A stretch of DNA of 64,000 bases, from assembly GCF_001021165.1 (NCBI RefSeq), contig NZ_AZAY01000016.1, forward strand, positions 1 through 64,000. Reading direction: 5' to 3'. The DNA comes from Marinitoga sp. 1197 (GTDB lineage Bacteria; Thermotogota; Thermotogae; Petrotogales; Petrotogaceae). Shown one piece after another: positions 55,483 through 64,000 of the stretch (positions are counted from its first letter, which is position 1; every line of letters starts with the position of its first letter). The position numbers were made by a program, and so were the translations under genes. Under the pieces are notes generated by a model that saw nothing but the letters and a program-made list of their open reading frames with translations, was not told the origin of the DNA and ran no database searches.

Positions 55483-55505
55483 ATTATCTTTATTTTAACT
55501 ATTTT

Positions 55506-57590
55506 TTATTCTTGTTCTGCTTTTTCCCTTTCTCTTTCCTGTATTATTTTTTGTTGTATATCAGGAGTTACTTCCTGATAAGTCGAAAATTTCATTGTAA
55601 AGTATCCTTTACCACTTGTAATTGAACTTAACCTTGGAGAAAAATCGAGCATTTCAGCGAGAGGTATTTCTGCATCTATTCTATCCATACCTCTGCCCAT
55701 CGACTGCATTCCCATAGGTCTTCCTCTTTTTGAAGATATTTCTCCCATAACATCTCCTGTATATTCTGTCGGTGCAAATATTTCAACTTTCATTATCGGT
55801 TCCAGAATAACAGGGTTTGCATTTTTCATACCATCTTTAAAGGCCTGCCTTGCAGCTATCTGGAAAGCAATATCAGATGAATCAACATCGTGGTAGGAAC
55901 CATCAAATAAAGTAACCTTTATATCCACTACCGGATATTCAGCTACAACACCCTTTTTCATTGCTTCTTTTATACCCTTATCTACAGATGGTATAAAGTT
56001 TTTAGGAATTACTCCACCAACAATTTTATCAACAAACTCATATCCTTCTCCTCTTGGCAATGGTTCTATTTCTATTTTTACATGCCCATATTGTCCATGC
56101 CCACCCGTTTGTTTTTTATGCTTATACTCTGCAGTTACTTTTCTTCTAATTGTTTCTCTATATGCTATTTTAGGCTTCCCTACTTCAACGTTCACCTTAA
56201 AAGTCTTTTTTAATCTTTCAATCATTATTTCCAAATGAGTTGTACCTAATCCAGACACTATTGTTTCTCCAGTTTCCGGATCAAATTCCCATGAAAATGT
56301 GGGGTCTGACTCTTGCAGTTTAGATAATGCATTATTTACTTTATCTATTTCATTTTTAGATGTTGGTTTTACAGATTTTGAAATCATTGGTTCAGGAAAT
56401 TCTGGTACATTTATTTTAATAAGTCTTGATGAATGTGCAACTGTATCGTTTATTCTACTCTTTTTTAATTTTGGTACAACGATTATGTCTCCCACAGAAG
56501 CTTCTGGTATTTCTTCATTTTTATCAAATCTTGGTATATATATATGTGAAACTTTTTCATTTGATTCTTCCTGTACTTCTACAAATGAATCACCGGATTT
56601 TACTTTACCTGATAATACCCTTATATAAGTTAGTTTTCCAACAAATGGATCAACTGCATTTTTTATTACTAATCCAACAAATGGTTCTTCTTCTTTCCCT
56701 TCTATTTCAAATTCTTTATCCTCAATTTTTCCTTTAAAAATTCTTTCTGATGGATACATTCCAACTAATCTGATCATTTCCATAAATCTATCTAATCCTA
56801 TATTTTTCTCCGCGGAACCAATTACTATAGGTACTATTTCATCATCTTCAAATGCTTGATGAAGAGCTTTAAAAACATTTTCAGGATTTAATACTTCTTC
56901 GCCTTCTTCTAAATATTTTTCCATCATTTCTTCATTTGTTTCTACAACATCTTCGATTAATTCCTGATGATAATCTTCATAATACTTCTTCGCAATTTCT
57001 GGTATTTCATTTAATTTTTTATCTTTTCCGCTTTGATTCAATTCATATTCAAATGCTTCATGTGTAATTAAATTTACCAATCCTTTAAATTCTGATCCTT
57101 CTCCAACTGGAACTTGCAAAGGAACTATTTTTACACCATCTTCAAATACTTCTTTTATTGATGAAACCAATTCCTCAAAATTAACTCCTTCTTTATCCAT
57201 CTGATTTATGAATATAAAAATAGGTTTTTTATTTGCACGTGCTATCTTCCATATTCTTTCGGTAGTTACTTCAACACCCGAATTCGCATTTATTACAAGA
57301 ACAACATTATCAACTGCATTAATTGCAACATCTATATCTCCTAAAAAGTCTGCCATACCCGGAGTATCAACAAAATAAAATCTTGAATCGTTATAGTCTA
57401 CAGAAACAACATGGTTTGAAAATGTTGATCCCTTTTCTTTTTCTATTTCTTCATCATCAAGATATCTTTGACCTATTCTATCTGCACCACTATAATTTTT
57501 TAATATTGCATCCATCAATGTGGTTTTTCCACATCCATGATGCCCAAAAAGTCCCACTATCCTTTTTTTATCTGTTTTAATAATAGCCAT
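55506..57590 (-). CDS. EF-G paralogue (FusA2-like)
   Basis: The 694-residue translational-GTPase has all EF-G domains, including the domain IV stretch KQTGGHGQYGHVKIEIEP and domain V. Its G boxes differ from housekeeping EF-G: G1 is GHHGCGKT (16-23), the switch I region reads EKGSTFSNHVV, and G4 is NQMD instead of NKMD. Such paralogues occur in Thermotogales and other phyla as EF-G2. They retain GTPase activity in studied cases, but their role is debated (ribosome recycling, stress or none). The C-terminus is acidic (REREKAEQE). Confidence 0.9.
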   Translation of the reverse strand: MAIIKTDKKRIVGLFGHHGCGKTTLMDAILKNYSGADRIGQRYLDDEEIEKEKGSTFSNHVVSVDYNDSRFYFVDTPGMADFLGDIDVAINAVDNVVLVINANSGVEVTTERIWKIARANKKPIFIFINQMDKEGVNFEELVSSIKEVFEDGVKIVPLQVPVGEGSEFKGLVNLITHEAFEYELNQSGKDKKLNEIPEIAKKYYEDYHQELIEDVVETNEEMMEKYLEEGEEVLNPENVFKALHQAFEDDEIVPIVIGSAEKNIGLDRFMEMIRLVGMYPSERIFKGKIEDKEFEIEGKEEEPFVGLVIKNAVDPFVGKLTYIRVLSGKVKSGDSFVEVQEESNEKVSHIYIPRFDKNEEIPEASVGDIIVVPKLKKSRINDTVAHSSRLIKINVPEFPEPMISKSVKPTSKNEIDKVNNALSKLQESDPTFSWEFDPETGETIVSGLGTTHLEIMIERLKKTFKVNVEVGKPKIAYRETIRRKVTAEYKHKKQTGGHGQYGHVKIEIEPLPRGEGYEFVDKIVGGVIPKNFIPSVDKGIKEAMKKGVVAEYPVVDIKVTLFDGSYHDVDSSDIAFQIAARQAFKDGMKNANPVILEPIMKVEIFAPTEYTGDVMGEISSKRGRPMGMQSMGRGMDRIDAEIPLAEMLDFSPRLSSITSGKGYFTMKFSTYQEVTPDIQQKIIQEREREKAEQE

Positions 57591-57616
57591 ATACTACACC
57601 CCCACTGTTAGAATAT

Positions 57617-59446
57617 CTATTTTTTCTTAAATACCCCCAAAAAGGCAGGAATTTTATTTCTCCAATTTTCTGATCTGTAATTTAAAATTTTTCCATTATA
57701 ATAAAATATCGAAGAACTTCCCCCATCTAACATCATTGCTTGTTTAATATCTCCTATTTTTTCTAATAATAACTGAGCTTCATCATAATTAATTCCTGGA
57801 TTTGATTCCATATATCCATCTACTACTATAAATAATACCATATTATTATTATCAATTGCAACTATTGTTCTGGGTGTTTTTCGATTAATAATGCTTGATG
57901 AGTAGGCTAATTTCTCTTCTTTTAACGCTTCTTGCATTAAATCATCTGTTACTATTAAAGGACCACCTTCTACCATTTCTTTTATAGATATTTTCTGATT
58001 AATGTCAATATTAAAAACAACTTTATCGCCTTCGGATAAATTTGGTATATATTTAGAATATTTCTTATCAATTAGTAATAATCGTTGATCATTTATAGGT
58101 TTTTCTTTTCCAACCTTAACTATATAACTATTTTCTATTAATAAGAATATGTAATCATCTTCACTTTCTTTAATTCTTCCTTTATATTCACTTGTGTATA
58201 GCTTCACATCACCTTTCCAAGCTGTGTTTATTGCTTTTATCCAGAAAGGTACATCCTTTACATAAATTTTATATTCCATAACTACGTCTTTTATATAAGG
58301 ATTGTTATATCTATCAATTATAAAACACGGTCTTAAATAAGAAGAAATATGCTGAATCTTTCCATCTGTAATTATTTTTCCTATCGGTTCCAATGTTGAA
58401 ACATCAAAATAACCACCATTTATTGCTAATAGTGGGTTTACATTATTTAGAAATGTTTCTGCATCCTCAGATGATCCCAAATTATTAAATAAAACCTTTA
58501 TTTCAAGTTCTTTTGGATTAATTCTTGCAATATGAACTGGTATAATTCTTCCATTTATATCTATCATTTTATTTTCAACTTTTAATAATTCTGTATCAAG
58601 TTTTATTTTTTCATTTTCTGCATTTGTATTATCATCTTTTATATTTCTATTTTGCTGTTTTATTTCATTCAACTTTTTTTCTAGATTTGACTTTAGAGAC
58701 GTTGACGGATTACTAATTTCATTTTTTATTTCTTTTTTGGAATCTGTAGTTGTAGTTTCAGAATTATTGTTTTTTTCAGATTTCTTCTGTATTTTTGTTT
58801 TATCCAGATCGAGGATAATATTTCTTTTTGAAATTAGAATATTATAACTTTCAAAATCTTTGATTATATATTTTACAATATTATCTGAAATAATTTTAAA
58901 GTCTATATCCTTAGGAACAGGATATTCATTCACCGCTGGAAAAACGATAAACCCACCTTTTTCTCTTTTTATCATTTTTTTATTAATTAAATGACTTAAC
59001 GTAAATATAATTTTATTAAATGAATATTCTATTTTTATTACTCTTGGGAGGCTTTTATACAGAAAAATATTATTTTCCCATTCAAATGATTTTAAATTTA
59101 AAAAATCTTTAACGGCATCTATCAAGACGTATAACTTTTTATCTTTCAAAATTACTGAAGATGAATATGACCTATTAATATTAAAATTAATCCTTGTACT
59201 TCCTTTTACTAAATCCAATTCTAATATATCATTATTCTTAGGATTTGATAAGTATATAATATTTTTTGACGGAAATTGCTGCAATTTGAAAAAATCAACA
59301 ATTGCTTTTGTATTTATGAATATTTTATCTGATAATATTATATTTTCAAATTCTGTCGAATCTCTGGTAATATCTATATAATATATATTAGAAAATATAG
59401 TAATAGAAAATACTACAATTAATATAAGAAAAATCTTCTTATACAT
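57617..59446 (-). CDS. Secreted protein with phosphodiester glycosidase (NAGPA) domain
   Basis: The 609-residue protein starts with a signal or anchor helix (IFLILIVVFSITIFSNIYYI). Residues about 20-130 resemble a copper-amine-oxidase-N type domain. A low-complexity linker rich in K, N, S and E follows (about 215-290). The C-terminal NAGPA domain has LLAINGGYFDVSTLEP, VDGYMESNPGINYDEAQLLL and MMLDGGSSSIFYYNGK. Bacterial members such as YomE cleave phosphodiester-linked sugars of cell-surface polymers. Its presence near LCP genes fits envelope glycan turnover. It overlaps the pyrimidine phosphorylase gene by one base. Confidence 0.85.
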   Translation of the reverse strand: MYKKIFLILIVVFSITIFSNIYYIDITRDSTEFENIILSDKIFINTKAIVDFFKLQQFPSKNIIYLSNPKNNDILELDLVKGSTRINFNINRSYSSSVILKDKKLYVLIDAVKDFLNLKSFEWENNIFLYKSLPRVIKIEYSFNKIIFTLSHLINKKMIKREKGGFIVFPAVNEYPVPKDIDFKIISDNIVKYIIKDFESYNILISKRNIILDLDKTKIQKKSEKNNNSETTTTDSKKEIKNEISNPSTSLKSNLEKKLNEIKQQNRNIKDDNTNAENEKIKLDTELLKVENKMIDINGRIIPVHIARINPKELEIKVLFNNLGSSEDAETFLNNVNPLLAINGGYFDVSTLEPIGKIITDGKIQHISSYLRPCFIIDRYNNPYIKDVVMEYKIYVKDVPFWIKAINTAWKGDVKLYTSEYKGRIKESEDDYIFLLIENSYIVKVGKEKPINDQRLLLIDKKYSKYIPNLSEGDKVVFNIDINQKISIKEMVEGGPLIVTDDLMQEALKEEKLAYSSSIINRKTPRTIVAIDNNNMVLFIVVDGYMESNPGINYDEAQLLLEKIGDIKQAMMLDGGSSSIFYYNGKILNYRSENWRNKIPAFLGVFKKK

Positions 59447-60765
59447 TATTTACCTCCTATTATTTTTTCATAAATGAGTTTCATTTTCATTTTTCCCGGA
59501 GGATTTTCTGATATTTCATATGATTCTTTTAATAATCGCATTGCTTCTTCAACATTACTTTTATCAGAAACATATAATTTAGCAATAACATCACCTTTTT
59601 TCACTTTAGAACCTAATTTTTTTAATACTTTAATACCAACAGAAAAATCTATTTCGTCCTCTTTTTTCTTTCTTCCTGCTCCCAATACCATGGACGCAAT
59701 TCCAACTTTTTCTGTATCTATATGTGAAATAAACCCATCTTTTTCTGCTTTAAATTCCATAATTTTATCTGATATTGGCAGTATATTTTCTGGTTCATCA
59801 ACAACCCTATCATCTCCACCTTGAGCTTTTATCCACTTTTTCATAATCTCTAATGCTTTACCATTATCTATATTTTCCTTTAACACCTTTCTGGCTTCTT
59901 CATATGAATATAATCCTGATAAATCTAACATATTTGCACCTAATTCAATACATAATTCTGTAAAGTCTTCAGGACCTTTCCCTTTTAATGTCTCAATAGC
60001 TTCGAGTACTTCCAATGAATTACCAATATTATCCCCTAATGGTTGATCCATATTGGTCACCAATGCTACTATTTTTCTATTATTTAGTTCTGCTATTTCA
60101 ACCATAGATTTCGCCAATTCTACGGCATCTTCTACATTTTTCATAAAAGCACCGCTTCCAGTTTTTACATCTAATACTATTCCGTCTGAACCAACAGCCA
60201 ATTTTTTACTCATAATGCTTGCTGAAATCAAGGATATTTCATCTACTGTTGCTGTTACATCTCTTAATGCATATATTTTTTTATCAGCTGGAGCAATATT
60301 ACCAGTTTGACCAGCTACAACCATCCCAACTTCATTTGCAATTTTAAAAAATTCGTCTTTTGAAATCGCTGTTTTAAATCCAGGAATTGATTCTAATTTA
60401 TCAATTGTTCCACCAGTATGCCCCAAACCTCTTCCAGATAATTTTGATACCTTTAATCCTGCAGATGCAACCAACGGACCTACCGCAAGTGTTGTTTTAT
60501 CTCCAACTCCTCCTGTAGAATGTTTATCTATTTTTATTCCTTTTATTCCTGATAAATCTATTACATCTCCACTATCCCTCATAACCATTGTAAGATAATA
60601 TCTCTCTTCTTTTGTCATTCCTTTAAAATATATTGCCATTAACCATGCTGAAATCTGATAATCTGGTATTTGACCATTCACATATCCATTTATCATAAAT
60701 TCTATTTCTTCTTTTGTATTAACTTCACCATTTCTTTTTTTATGAATTATATCTACTGGCCTCAT
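59446..60765 (-). CDS. pdp: Pyrimidine-nucleoside (thymidine) phosphorylase
   Basis: The 439-residue enzyme splits thymidine, deoxyuridine or uridine with phosphate. The family signature KHSTGGVGDKTTLAVGPLVA and the phosphate-binding SGRGLGHTGGTIDKLESI region are intact, as is VKTGSGAFMK. I prefer the ATG at 60765 (MRPVDIIHKKR), 8 nt after GGAGG; the ATG at 60771 is only 2 nt from it. The gene overlaps the sensor kinase gene by about 26 bp. Confidence 0.94.
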   Translation of the reverse strand: MRPVDIIHKKRNGEVNTKEEIEFMINGYVNGQIPDYQISAWLMAIYFKGMTKEERYYLTMVMRDSGDVIDLSGIKGIKIDKHSTGGVGDKTTLAVGPLVASAGLKVSKLSGRGLGHTGGTIDKLESIPGFKTAISKDEFFKIANEVGMVVAGQTGNIAPADKKIYALRDVTATVDEISLISASIMSKKLAVGSDGIVLDVKTGSGAFMKNVEDAVELAKSMVEIAELNNRKIVALVTNMDQPLGDNIGNSLEVLEAIETLKGKGPEDFTELCIELGANMLDLSGLYSYEEARKVLKENIDNGKALEIMKKWIKAQGGDDRVVDEPENILPISDKIMEFKAEKDGFISHIDTEKVGIASMVLGAGRKKKEDEIDFSVGIKVLKKLGSKVKKGDVIAKLYVSDKSNVEEAMRLLKESYEISENPPGKMKMKLIYEKIIGGK

Positions 60766-62032
60766 TTTCATTTCCTCCTTTAAAAATTATTTTTACAAGT
60801 GTTCCTTGGTTTTCTTCACTATCAACTTCTATATAAGCTCTATGTTTTTCCAAAATTTGTTTCACAATATACAAACCCAATCCTGTTCCTGGAACCTGTC
60901 TTGTTCGTGATTTATCAACCCTATAAAATAAATTAAATATTTTATTTCTCTCTCTTTCTGGGATACCGATACCTGTATCTTCTATTTCCAATATCACTTC
61001 ATCATTTTCACGATATAACCTTATATATACTTCTTTTTTTTCTGAATCTTTTATATGTGTGAATTTTATTGCATTATCTAAAATATTATATATTGCCTGC
61101 ATCAATCTATCTTCATCACCTATAATTGTTAAATCATCTTCTACTTCCAAGAATATATTAATATCCATTTCTTTCGTTAGAGAGTTGAAAATCATATTCA
61201 TCTTTTTTAATAAATTTGAGAGATTTACTTCTTTAAACTGATATTCATAATCTTTTCTTTCTAATCGGCTAATATCCAGCAAATCATTTATAAGTCTTGT
61301 CAACCTTGAAGACTCATCTTCTATTATATTTAAAAATCTTAATGCTTGAGAAGACAATTTTTCATCACTCATTAATAATGTTTCAGAATACCCATGAATT
61401 ACTGTTAAAGGCGTCTTTAATTCATGTGACATTATGGTTAAAAATTCCCTTCTCATTAACTCTATTTCTTTTTCTTTTGTTATGTCTCTTAAAACAACTA
61501 TTCTGTAATTCTGATTGTTTTCAGATTCTAAAAAAATCTTCTTTATTTCACAATGAAAAAAAGATTTTTTAGGGCTATAAACTATAATCTCATCACTTAT
61601 ATTTTTATCCTGCCTATAACTTTTTAATATTATATCAATTAAATTATGATCTTCCAAAATTTCAGATAATGTTTTTCCTAAAAAATCTTCTGTAATAAAT
61701 AAATTTTGAGCACTTTTATTGGCATAATCCAGTATAAGTGTATCTGATACTTCTGAATAAAATACAAGCATAATTGCTTCTGAAATATTGTTTAAAACAG
61801 AATAAATATTTTTTCTTTTCATTTTTTCAAACATTACTTTTTTATTTAAACTATTTATTTTTTCTTCTAATGAATGTATTAAATATTCAGTTGCTGGATC
61901 ATTAGCACTTATTGACAAAACTTTAGACACAGAAGATTTAAGTTTTTCATTTTCTTTTTTTATCACAATATAATTGGAGAAAAATATATATATAAATATA
62001 CTAAATAACAATAAAATTAATATATAAAACAT
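60740..62032 (-). CDS. Sensor histidine kinase, PhoR/WalK-like
   Basis: The 430-residue kinase has a single N-terminal membrane helix (about 3-24), a PAS domain (about 78-185), the phosphorylation helix MSHELKTPLTVIHGYSE with His203, and an ATPase domain with DNAIKFT, EDTGIGIPE and GTGLGLYIV. It lacks an extracytoplasmic sensor loop, so it probably senses inside the cell or at the membrane. It is paired with the response regulator just upstream, though a hairpin terminator separates them. Confidence 0.93.
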   Translation of the reverse strand: MFYILILLLFSIFIYIFFSNYIVIKKENEKLKSSVSKVLSISANDPATEYLIHSLEEKINSLNKKVMFEKMKRKNIYSVLNNISEAIMLVFYSEVSDTLILDYANKSAQNLFITEDFLGKTLSEILEDHNLIDIILKSYRQDKNISDEIIVYSPKKSFFHCEIKKIFLESENNQNYRIVVLRDITKEKEIELMRREFLTIMSHELKTPLTVIHGYSETLLMSDEKLSSQALRFLNIIEDESSRLTRLINDLLDISRLERKDYEYQFKEVNLSNLLKKMNMIFNSLTKEMDINIFLEVEDDLTIIGDEDRLMQAIYNILDNAIKFTHIKDSEKKEVYIRLYRENDEVILEIEDTGIGIPERERNKIFNLFYRVDKSRTRQVPGTGLGLYIVKQILEKHRAYIEVDSEENQGTLVKIIFKGGNENEASRYNS

Positions 62033-62049
62033 TCTATCACCTATTTCAA

Positions 62050-62076
62050 AAAAGCGACAGATAATCTGTCGCTTTT
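62050..62076 (-). terminator. Terminator-like hairpin between response regulator and kinase genes
   Basis: On the minus strand AAAAGCGACAGA and TCTGTCGCTTTT form a 12-bp stem with a 3-nt loop, ending in six T. It lies directly between two genes on the same strand, so it should reduce kinase expression relative to the regulator. The kinase ribosome site (AGGTGAT) follows within 12 nt. Confidence 0.82.
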
Positions 62077-62080
62077 ATTT

Positions 62081-62812
62081 TTAGTAATCTAGCTTTTCTT
62101 TTCCAGGATCTCTAAATTTATAACCTTTTCCTCTAACTGTTATAATGTACTTTGGATTTGATGGATCCTCTTCGATTTTGGTTCTTAATCTTCTAATATG
62201 TACATCTACCGTTCTTGTATCTCCAAAGTAATCATATCCCCATAATTTATCGAGTAATACATCTCTGCTAAATACTTTACCTTCATTTTTTGCAAGGAAT
62301 GTCAATAGCTCAAATTCCAAAGGAGTTAATTCTACTGGATTACCTCTGATTAAAACTTCATATCTCTCAGTATCTATCTCCAGATCCTTTGCTATAATCT
62401 TTTTTGGGCCTTCTTCTTTAATTTGCATTGCTTGCTGTTGTCTTCTAAATATGGACTTTATTCTGGCAATTAATTCTCTTACATTAAATGGTTTAGTTAC
62501 ATAATCATCACTTCCTAATTCTAAACCTGCAACTTTATCAGCTGGATCATCTTTAGCACTTAAAATTAATACTGGAGCACTTTTGAATTTTTCATTGCTC
62601 TTAACAGTTCTAATGAAATCAAATCCATCCATAGAACCTGGTAACATAATATCAACAATAAAGAAATCCACCTCTTTTTCTTCAATCATTTTAACCGCCT
62701 CATCTGCATCAGAAGCCAATACTACATCATAACCTTCTTTTGTTAGGTTAAAATTAAGCATTTCGGAAATAGCTGGATCATCTTCAATGATCATAATAAC
62801 TTTTTTACCCAT
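62081..62812 (-). CDS. OmpR/PhoB-family response regulator
   Basis: The 243-residue regulator has a receiver domain with acidic pocket EDD (10-12), phospho-acceptor Asp54 in FIVDIMLPG, and Lys in YVTKPFNVREL. The winged-helix DNA-binding domain has RTVDVHIRRLRTKIEEDPSN. I start it at ATG 62812 (MGKKVIMIIEDD), behind AAAGGAGGAAC; the ATG at 62839 is upstream of that site. It is paired with the kinase downstream. Confidence 0.95.
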   Translation of the reverse strand: MGKKVIMIIEDDPAISEMLNFNLTKEGYDVVLASDADEAVKMIEEKEVDFFIVDIMLPGSMDGFDFIRTVKSNEKFKSAPVLILSAKDDPADKVAGLELGSDDYVTKPFNVRELIARIKSIFRRQQQAMQIKEEGPKKIIAKDLEIDTERYEVLIRGNPVELTPLEFELLTFLAKNEGKVFSRDVLLDKLWGYDYFGDTRTVDVHIRRLRTKIEEDPSNPKYIITVRGKGYKFRDPGKEKLDY

Positions 62813-62838
62813 TTTTGTTCCTCCTTTCAAAATATACA

Positions 62839-63264
62839 TTAAATTATTTTTGATGATTTCTCATTTGTTCTTCTCTTTAGAGCTATTCTATTTACTATAA
62901 CCTTTTTAAATTCTGCTTCGGCAATCTTTTCCATTTCATCATATACTTCGGCGAAAAATTTGATCTTATTTTCTTTTACATAAATTACTTTTATTTTCAT
63001 AAAAACTTTAAATCCATACGGAGTTGGTGCTATATGATTTATTCTTGCCGAAGATACTACAGCCACATGATTTGGGATATATGGTTCTAATAATTCAGTT
63101 GATGCTCTAAACAATTCCTCAAGTAACGCTGTAGTAGATAATAAATTAAAATCTTTATAATCTTCTTTTTCCGACCATAAAAAACCTTCATCATTAACAC
63201 TAAAAGAATAGTTGAATTCTTTTCCTTCAAGTTCTTTAACTTTCCCCCAGCTCACCTCCATCAT
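62839..63264 (-). CDS. Hotdog-fold thioesterase-like protein
   Basis: The 141-residue single-domain protein has the hotdog layout and a FlK/YbgC-like pattern: LSTTALLEELFRASTELLEPYIP, then VVSSARINHIAPTPYGFKV. Members hydrolyse acyl-CoA or related thioesters. The substrate is not evident. I start it at ATG 63264 (MMEVSWGKV), 6 nt after AAGGAGG; the ATG at 63294 is upstream. It overlaps the end of ftsH by 29 bp. Confidence 0.75.
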   Translation of the reverse strand: MMEVSWGKVKELEGKEFNYSFSVNDEGFLWSEKEDYKDFNLLSTTALLEELFRASTELLEPYIPNHVAVVSSARINHIAPTPYGFKVFMKIKVIYVKENKIKFFAEVYDEMEKIAEAEFKKVIVNRIALKRRTNEKSSKII

Positions 63265-64000
63265 TATTCGCCTCCTTAATTGAGGTATCTTCATTTTTTC
63301 CTAATAATTCATTTAATTCGTCACCACTTAAAGTTTCTTTTTCAAGTAGTACTTTTGCTATTGAATGTAATTTATCAATATTTTCTTCTAATATTCCTTT
63401 GGCTTTTTCATATGATTCAATTATAATTCTTTTTATTTCATTATCAATTTCATTTGCGGTTTCTTCACTATAATTTTTCATTTTAGCTAATTCTTTACCA
63501 AGAAATACTTCTTCCTCTTCTGCACCCCATGCAACTGGTCCTAATCTTTCACTCATACCAAATTTTAGTATCATAATTTTTGCATATTCTGTAGCTTTTT
63601 GTAAATCATTTGCTGCTCCACTTGTTATTTGATTAAATACCAGCTCTTCAGCTGCTCTTCCGCCTAAAATCCCAGTTATTCTATCAAGAATTTCTTCTTT
63701 TGTCATAAGATATTTATCTTCCAGTGGCAATTGAAGTGTAAATCCCAAAGCTTGATGCCCTCTTGGAACTATTGTAACTTTATGTACTGGATCTGCATTT
63801 GGTAATAAAGCCCCTACAATAGCATGTCCCAATTCATGATAAGCAATAATTTTTCTTGTTTTATCAGAAATAACCCTGCTTTTTCTTGCTGGACCGGCAA
63901 TTACCCTGTCTATAGCTTCTTCTAATTCATTCATATCTATAATAGTTTTGCCTTTTCTTGCAGCGAGCAAAGCGGCTTCATTTATTAAATTTTCAAGATC
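63236..64000 (-). CDS. ftsH: ATP-dependent zinc metalloprotease FtsH (3' part)
   Basis: The C-terminal 254 residues are in the window. The frame continues upstream past the edge (DLENLINEAALLAARKG), the last part of the AAA domain. The protease domain carries the zinc motif HELGH (in IAYHELGHAIVGALLP) and the conserved ERLGPVAWG segment. FtsH is a membrane-anchored hexamer that degrades misfolded and short-lived proteins. The tail ends with GELGES. Confidence 0.96.
   Translation of the reverse strand, partial: DLENLINEAALLAARKGKTIIDMNELEEAIDRVIAGPARKSRVISDKTRKIIAYHELGHAIVGALLPNADPVHKVTIVPRGHQALGFTLQLPLEDKYLMTKEEILDRITGILGGRAAEELVFNQITSGAANDLQKATEYAKIMILKFGMSERLGPVAWGAEEEEVFLGKELAKMKNYSEETANEIDNEIKRIIIESYEKAKGILEENIDKLHSIAKVLLEKETLSGDELNELLGKNEDTSIKEANNDGGELGES

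Noticed and set aside
1-64000. CRISPR arrays, insertion sequences, prophage or restriction systems
   Set aside because: I found no regularly spaced direct repeats, transposase, integrase, phage structural or cas genes in the window. The only dispersed repeat is the palindromic pair.

Overview
The window is an AT-rich bacterial chromosome segment, read almost entirely on the minus strand. Gene content and order point to the Thermotogota. The closest fit is a low-G+C member of the Petrotogales such as Marinitoga; that genus is an inference from protein character, not a database match. Supporting signs are a fused str-S10-spc-alpha ribosomal superoperon, zinc-type S4, S14 and L36 proteins, an Rnf complex, a GlgC/GlgD pair, a secreted type I pullulanase, a second EF-G and a TGS-type uridine-kinase-like protein.

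Layout. 1-3.5 kb: the 5' part of a Cache-type membrane sensor (cut by the window edge), a monoacylglycerol-lipase-like hydrolase, the first copy of a ~200 bp palindromic repeat, and rho. 3.7-23.4 kb: rpsL-rpsG-fusA-tuf-rpsJ ... secY-adk-map-infA-rpmJ-rpsM-rpsK-rpsD-rpoA-rplQ on the minus strand. It starts from a near-consensus promoter at 23632-23660 with a ~280 nt leader and ends at a strong hairpin (3739-3775). 23.7-26.8 kb: an overlapping trio (MFS exporter, CYTH-domain protein, metallopeptidase/VWA protein). 27-29.6 kb: pullulanase on the plus strand. 29.7-30.3 kb: a histidine-kinase remnant, a small repeat cluster and tRNA-Gln(UUG). 30.3-37 kb (plus strand): a uridine-kinase-like gene, the second copy of the palindromic repeat, and a four-gene set (S41 protease, two unknowns, RND/MMPL transporter). 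37.0-37.15 kb: a compact intergenic unit with promoter, C-rich stem-loop and terminator that looks like an undescribed small RNA. 37.2-38.9 kb: a membrane pseudo-histidine kinase.

38.9-64 kb is one long minus-strand stretch. In transcription order it carries ftsH (partial), a hotdog thioesterase, a response regulator, a sensor kinase, pyrimidine-nucleoside phosphorylase, a phosphodiester-glycosidase-domain protein, an EF-G paralogue, a cobalamin adenosyltransferase, a DUF503 protein, YqeK, a probable degenerate LCP-like protein, an LCP transferase, an ABC permease and ATPase, ndk, an RlmI-like methyltransferase, a PLC-like protein, glgD, glgC, two unknown membrane proteins, a radical SAM protein and rnfC-D-G-E-A-B.

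Together the genes cover translation, starch and glycogen use (pulA, glgC/D), ion-coupled ferredoxin:NAD oxidoreduction (Rnf) and envelope work (LCP, ABC, MMPL, S41). The least explained items are the C-rich RNA candidate at 37069-37146, the palindromic repeat family, the pseudokinase, the S41-X-Y-MMPL operon and the paired LCP-like genes.
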